From positions 1 to 36,327 of the forward strand of contig CAZRDX010000041.1 in NCBI GenBank assembly GCA_964599235.1: 36,327 nt of DNA, given 5' to 3'. Shown here in pieces: positions 33,237 through 36,327 of this stretch. The notes beneath the pieces are model-generated. The model ran no database searches and was not told the DNA's origin. It was given only the letters and a program-made list of their open reading frames with translations. Source of the DNA: DRPN01 sp964599235 (GTDB lineage: Bacteria; Bacteroidota; Bacteroidia; Bacteroidales; VadinHA17). Both the position numbers and the translations under genes were made by a program. Each line of letters begins with the position of its first letter. Position 1 is the stretch's first letter.

Positions 33237-33339
33237 TCCGGAAAGCCCGGAACCGTTCAACCGGCAAAAATAAATCCATTTTCCGCAATAGAAAAAGAAT
33301 TTTTCGGTAATCCCTGTTCTTCACCCCGGGCTTTCCGGA
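33237..33339. repeat. Perfect 14-bp inverted repeat around a promoter-like segment
   Basis: TCCGGAAAGCCCGG (33237-33250) and CCGGGCTTTCCGGA (33326-33339) are exact inverse complements, separated by 75 bp. Both arms lie wholly in the intergenic region between asd and the divergent lamin-tail protein gene. The enclosed AT-rich segment carries a leftward promoter-like pair. The arms are GC-rich and not explained by promoter consensus. The layout resembles small invertible promoters of Bacteroidota; an operator pair is the alternative. Confidence 0.7.
33265..33295 (-). promoter_or_regulatory. Putative promoter of asd, inside the inverted repeat
   Basis: On the minus strand TTTT (33295-33292), 19 bp, then TATTTTTG (33272-33265), an exact match to TAnnTTTG with correct spacing and one mismatch in the -33 box. 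Transcription would leave through the left arm toward asd. Confidence 0.45.
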
Positions 33340-33378
33340 CAGAACCTGCCCTCTCCGAGGGTGCAGAAGCGGAAAAGG

Positions 33379-36009
33379 ATGAGATGGATGAGCCTGGCAG
33401 CGGCCCTGCTGTTCCCTGTGCTTGTCGAGGGGCAGTATTCCTTTGATTTCGAGGAAGGATCACTTGCAGTCTGGCATATGGTGCCGGAGGGACGGTGGCA
33501 TGCCGACACGGTCGCTCCCCTCGCCGGGCACCATTCCCTGCATCATACCTTTGACAGCCCCTCTGCCGGCACCGACCGTCTTTCCTTCACGCCGGGACGC
33601 ATACTTTTTTCCGCCGACACCTTGGTCTGGTGTTTTCTCATTCGTTATGTCTATCCCCCCTCTTCCGCCAACCACTGGGCTGTCTTCCTGGCAGCCGACC
33701 GGGATGCTTCGCTGATGCTGCCCGGTGCCGGCATCGAGGCTTTTGTGGCAGGGATCAACTTCTCCGGCCGGGACGACTTGCTGAAACTATGGTACCTGCA
33801 CAACGGCACGTCCAAGGTAGTGCTCAACACTGCCTTCAACTGGGAAGAGGAGCTGGGCGACCGGCCGGCACTGGTCCGGATCATCCGCACCCCCACAGGC
33901 ATTTGGAACATGATGATCGACACTACCCTCTCCGGCCAACACCTTCTTCCCCTGGGAAAAGCTCAGGATACGACCCGGTTCCCCGCCTACCACTTCGGGA
34001 TCATGTATCAGTATACCTCTTCCCGCGACCGGGGTCTGTGGCTCGACAACATCCTCATCTCCGGCACTTTTGAAAAAGACACGCTGCCGCCTTCCCTGAG
34101 GTACGGAGAGGTCATTTCAGAACAGAGAATCCTCTTGAAGTTCTCCGAAAGGGTCATCACCGGTGATACCTCCTTTTCAATGCCCGGAAGGGAGATACTT
34201 CAGACGCAGGAATCGGCAGATGAGACCATCATGCTTTTCCTGCAGGACCCTCTTCAGGAAGAGGATACCGTCACCTTACTGATACGTTCCGTATACGATC
34301 TTTCCGGCAACAGGATGTCCGATACCACGCTTCATTTACTGTACAGGCCTCCCCGCTGGGGTGAGATCGTCATCCATGAGATCATGGCCGATCCTTCGCC
34401 GCCGGTAGGGCTCCCGGAAGCGGAATATGTGGAACTGTTCAATGCCTCATCCCGTGAACAATGGTTGGCCGGGGGTGAGCTGATCGCCGGCACACGGTCG
34501 TGTCCCCTTCCGCTCATCCATATGCCTGCCCACTCGTTCCTGATCCTGACTTCCGTGCAAAACGCTTCTCTGCTGGAACCCTATGGTGCAGTTCTCGGCC
34601 TGGAGGAGATGCCGGCACTGCTCAACGACGGGATGCCTCTCACCCTGAAGGACAGCCATGGCAGGATCCTTTCCCACATCACCTACTCAAAAGCATGGTA
34701 CGGCGATCCCTTCAAAAGCGAAGGGGGATGGTCGCTCGAGCAGATCGATCCCTGGCATCCCTGTCCGCGCCGCGACAACTGGACGGCTGCCAGGACGTAT
34801 CCCGGGGGATCGCCCGGACGGCAGAACACTGTTTTTGCCGAGAATCCCGATTTTTCTCCCGCCACCATCGAGGCACATTACCTCACCGGCGCCCGGATCC
34901 TCCATCTTCTTTTCAGCGAGCCTTACGACCCTGCCAGCCTCCTGAATGCTCGGCTTCACTGCGAGCCGGGGCACCTGGAACCCGACAGCGTCCTTGTGAT
35001 GCCTCCCGAATACCTCGAAGCGGAGCTTTTCTTCCCGGCCGGATTCTCCCGTGGGATACGTTATACTCTTCACTTCTCCGGGCTGCACGACTGTTCCGGC
35101 AACATCATCCCCGACGAGGGAGGACTGCCTTTCGCCCTGCCCGACATGGTGCGGCCCGGCGAGATCGTCATCAATGAGATCCTGTACAATCCCCCGCCGG
35201 GGGGAGCTGATTTCGTGGAGCTGTACAACCGTTCTTCGAAGGTATTCGATCTGGGCACCCTTTTCTTCATGCACCGTGACACGGCCACCTATCGTCTGGA
35301 CCGGCCTGTACCCCTGGTCCGTCATCCCCTTCTTTTCTTTCCCGGCGAATACCGCGTCTTCACCACCGATCCGGATGCAGTGGCAGCAGAATTTTTCACT
35401 TCCGATCCCGCAACTTTCACAGAAGTGCAGCATCTCCCCCCTATGCCCGACGACAGGGGGAACATCGTAGTGGTGCGTGATGATCTGACCGTGATCGACG
35501 AATTATGGTACGACGAGGATATGCAGTTTCCCTTGCTGCGCGAGACCGAGGGGGTAACCCTCGAACGGGTCAACCCAGATGGTCTCACCGCCGATCGTTT
35601 TAACTGGCATTCCGCATCTTCCGATGCTGGATACGGTACACCTGGGCTTCGCAACTCCCAGTACCTCGATGCTTCTGTTTCTGCTTCAGCATCCCGCATC
35701 ACCACAGAGCCGGAGATCATTTCTCCCGACAACGACGGATATCACGACCTGCTCCATATCCGATACCATTTCGACCGCCCCGGCAATATCGCTTTTGTGT
35801 CTGTATACAATGCCGAAGGGAGACTGGTACGGGTAGTGGCCAACAATTACCTGCTGGGCACGAAAGGGGAGATCCTCTGGGACGGACTGGACGGGGAAGG
35901 ACATCGTCCCCCCACCGGCATCTATCTCATCCTTATCGAGGTATACGATCTGAAAGGGAACGTCCGGCGCTACAAAAGGACCTGTATCGTGGCCGGACAG
36001 AAAGGATGA
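33379..36009 (+). CDS. Secreted lamin-tail-domain protein with FlgD-like C-terminal domain
   Basis: An 876-aa exported protein. The N-terminus MRWMSLAAALLFPVLVEG is a signal peptide; a GTG at 33361 would add six residues, but overlaps a small hairpin (33349-33361). The first ~230 residues are a beta-sandwich with laminin-G-like character. Ig-like segments (ILLKFSERV, ILHLLFSEPYD) alternate with two lamin-tail domains (GEIVIHEIMADPSPP with AEYVELFNAS, near residues 327-480, and GEIVINEILYNPPPGGADFV near 595-745). A FlgD-type Ig domain follows (ISPDNDGYHDLLHIRYHF, ILWDGLDGEGHRPPTGIYLI). It may be a T9SS cargo, but its C-terminus is not a clear sorting domain. Function unknown, perhaps surface binding. 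Confidence 0.85.
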   Translation: MRWMSLAAALLFPVLVEGQYSFDFEEGSLAVWHMVPEGRWHADTVAPLAGHHSLHHTFDSPSAGTDRLSFTPGRILFSADTLVWCFLIRYVYPPSSANHWAVFLAADRDASLMLPGAGIEAFVAGINFSGRDDLLKLWYLHNGTSKVVLNTAFNWEEELGDRPALVRIIRTPTGIWNMMIDTTLSGQHLLPLGKAQDTTRFPAYHFGIMYQYTSSRDRGLWLDNILISGTFEKDTLPPSLRYGEVISEQRILLKFSERVITGDTSFSMPGREILQTQESADETIMLFLQDPLQEEDTVTLLIRSVYDLSGNRMSDTTLHLLYRPPRWGEIVIHEIMADPSPPVGLPEAEYVELFNASSREQWLAGGELIAGTRSCPLPLIHMPAHSFLILTSVQNASLLEPYGAVLGLEEMPALLNDGMPLTLKDSHGRILSHITYSKAWYGDPFKSEGGWSLEQIDPWHPCPRRDNWTAARTYPGGSPGRQNTVFAENPDFSPATIEAHYLTGARILHLLFSEPYDPASLLNARLHCEPGHLEPDSVLVMPPEYLEAELFFPAGFSRGIRYTLHFSGLHDCSGNIIPDEGGLPFALPDMVRPGEIVINEILYNPPPGGADFVELYNRSSKVFDLGTLFFMHRDTATYRLDRPVPLVRHPLLFFPGEYRVFTTDPDAVAAEFFTSDPATFTEVQHLPPMPDDRGNIVVVRDDLTVIDELWYDEDMQFPLLRETEGVTLERVNPDGLTADRFNWHSASSDAGYGTPGLRNSQYLDASVSASASRITTEPEIISPDNDGYHDLLHIRYHFDRPGNIAFVSVYNAEGRLVRVVANNYLLGTKGEILWDGLDGEGHRPPTGIYLILIEVYDLKGNVRRYKRTCIVAGQKG

Positions 36010-36015
36010 CAGGTC

Positions 36016-36327
36016 TCATTCAAGACGATAGGCGAACCATACCGAAGGGAGGGCGAACAACATGGCGAACACATAGGTCACCTCGAGCCCGAAATTATCG
36101 GCCAGTGCTCCCACCGCCAGGACCATCAGCGAACCGATCACAAAAGCGATGGTCATGTAGATGCTGTTGAGGAAAAAGAGGTTTTTGCTGTCGGCTTCCT
36201 GGACCACGGCCATCATCACCGAGGTGGAAGAGATCAGGAAAGCTCCCGTCATGGCGAGCACCACCAGGGTGATCCAACCCGACGAGAGGAGGAACAACCC
36301 CATCAACAGGGGCGCCATCACGGTGAT
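36016..36327 (-). CDS. MFS transporter, C-terminal fragment
   Basis: The last 103 codons of a gene that continues past the right edge. It has three clear membrane helices (WITLVVLAMTGAFLISSTSV, IYMTIAFVIGSLMVLAVGA, VTYVFAMLFALPSVWFAYRL) with the loop GALADNFGLEV, typical of the final helices of a 12-helix major facilitator protein. QEADSKNLFFLNSIYMTIAF resembles the Fsr-like (fosmidomycin-resistance-like) subgroup, but the fragment is too short to assign a substrate. It converges with the lamin-tail gene with 6 bp between stops. Confidence 0.75.
   Translation of the reverse strand: MTVMAPLLMGLFLLSSGWITLVVLAMTGAFLISSTSVMMAVVQEADSKNLFFLNSIYMTIAFVIGSLMVLAVGALADNFGLEVTYVFAMLFALPSVWFAYRLE

Noticed and set aside
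33349..33361. Small hairpin (CCCTC/GAGGG) as a riboswitch or attenuator
   Set aside because: Only a five-pair stem with no further conserved structure visible; it mainly argues against the GTG start at 33361.

Overview
The window comes from a member of the Bacteroidota, most likely a free-living or environmental Bacteroidales-like lineage. The support is a PorP/SprF protein beside a SprB-repeat cell-surface protein with a gliding-motility-type (type IX secretion) C-terminal domain, TAnnTTTG promoter boxes, a DUF6427 membrane protein next to purD, lipoproteins with typical lipoboxes and tightly packed operons. I cannot name a genus. Base composition is balanced except for a clearly AT-rich stretch at about 161-1230.

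Region 1 (1-8201) is a surface-glycan locus. The 3' end of a polysaccharide deacetylase gene runs into an AT-rich sulfotransferase gene. A rightward operon of two GT4 glycosyltransferases and two further sulfotransferases follows. It converges, with a 19-bp overlap, on a leftward operon of three overlapping DUF6625-type paralogs that carry DxD-like motifs and look like glycosyltransferases. Together the locus suggests assembly and sulfation of an extracellular or lipid-linked glycan.

Region 2 (8202-13588) holds a 1439-aa secreted protein with about eleven SprB-type repeats, followed by its probable PorP/SprF outer-membrane partner and a strong terminator. Region 3 (13589-22553) is mostly housekeeping: purD with a DUF6427 membrane protein, a leftward group made of a TerB/FHA-like/ABCG-type ABC transporter and two unknown exported proteins, and a divergent pair of an exported endonuclease/exonuclease/phosphatase-fold protein and purQ. 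Region 4 (22554-27933) has an M1 peptidase, and a leftward cluster of a predicted outer-membrane protein, a lipoprotein metallophosphoesterase and a MuiA-family protein.

Region 5 (27934-36327) has tRNA-Ala(GGC), two tandem TonB paralogs each closed by a terminator, an unknown lipoprotein with hflX, then asd divergent from a secreted lamin-tail-domain protein, and the 3' end of an MFS transporter gene. The asd/lamin-tail intergenic region carries a perfect 14-bp inverted repeat around a promoter-like sequence. This is the most unusual non-coding structure found, and it could be an invertible promoter or an operator pair.
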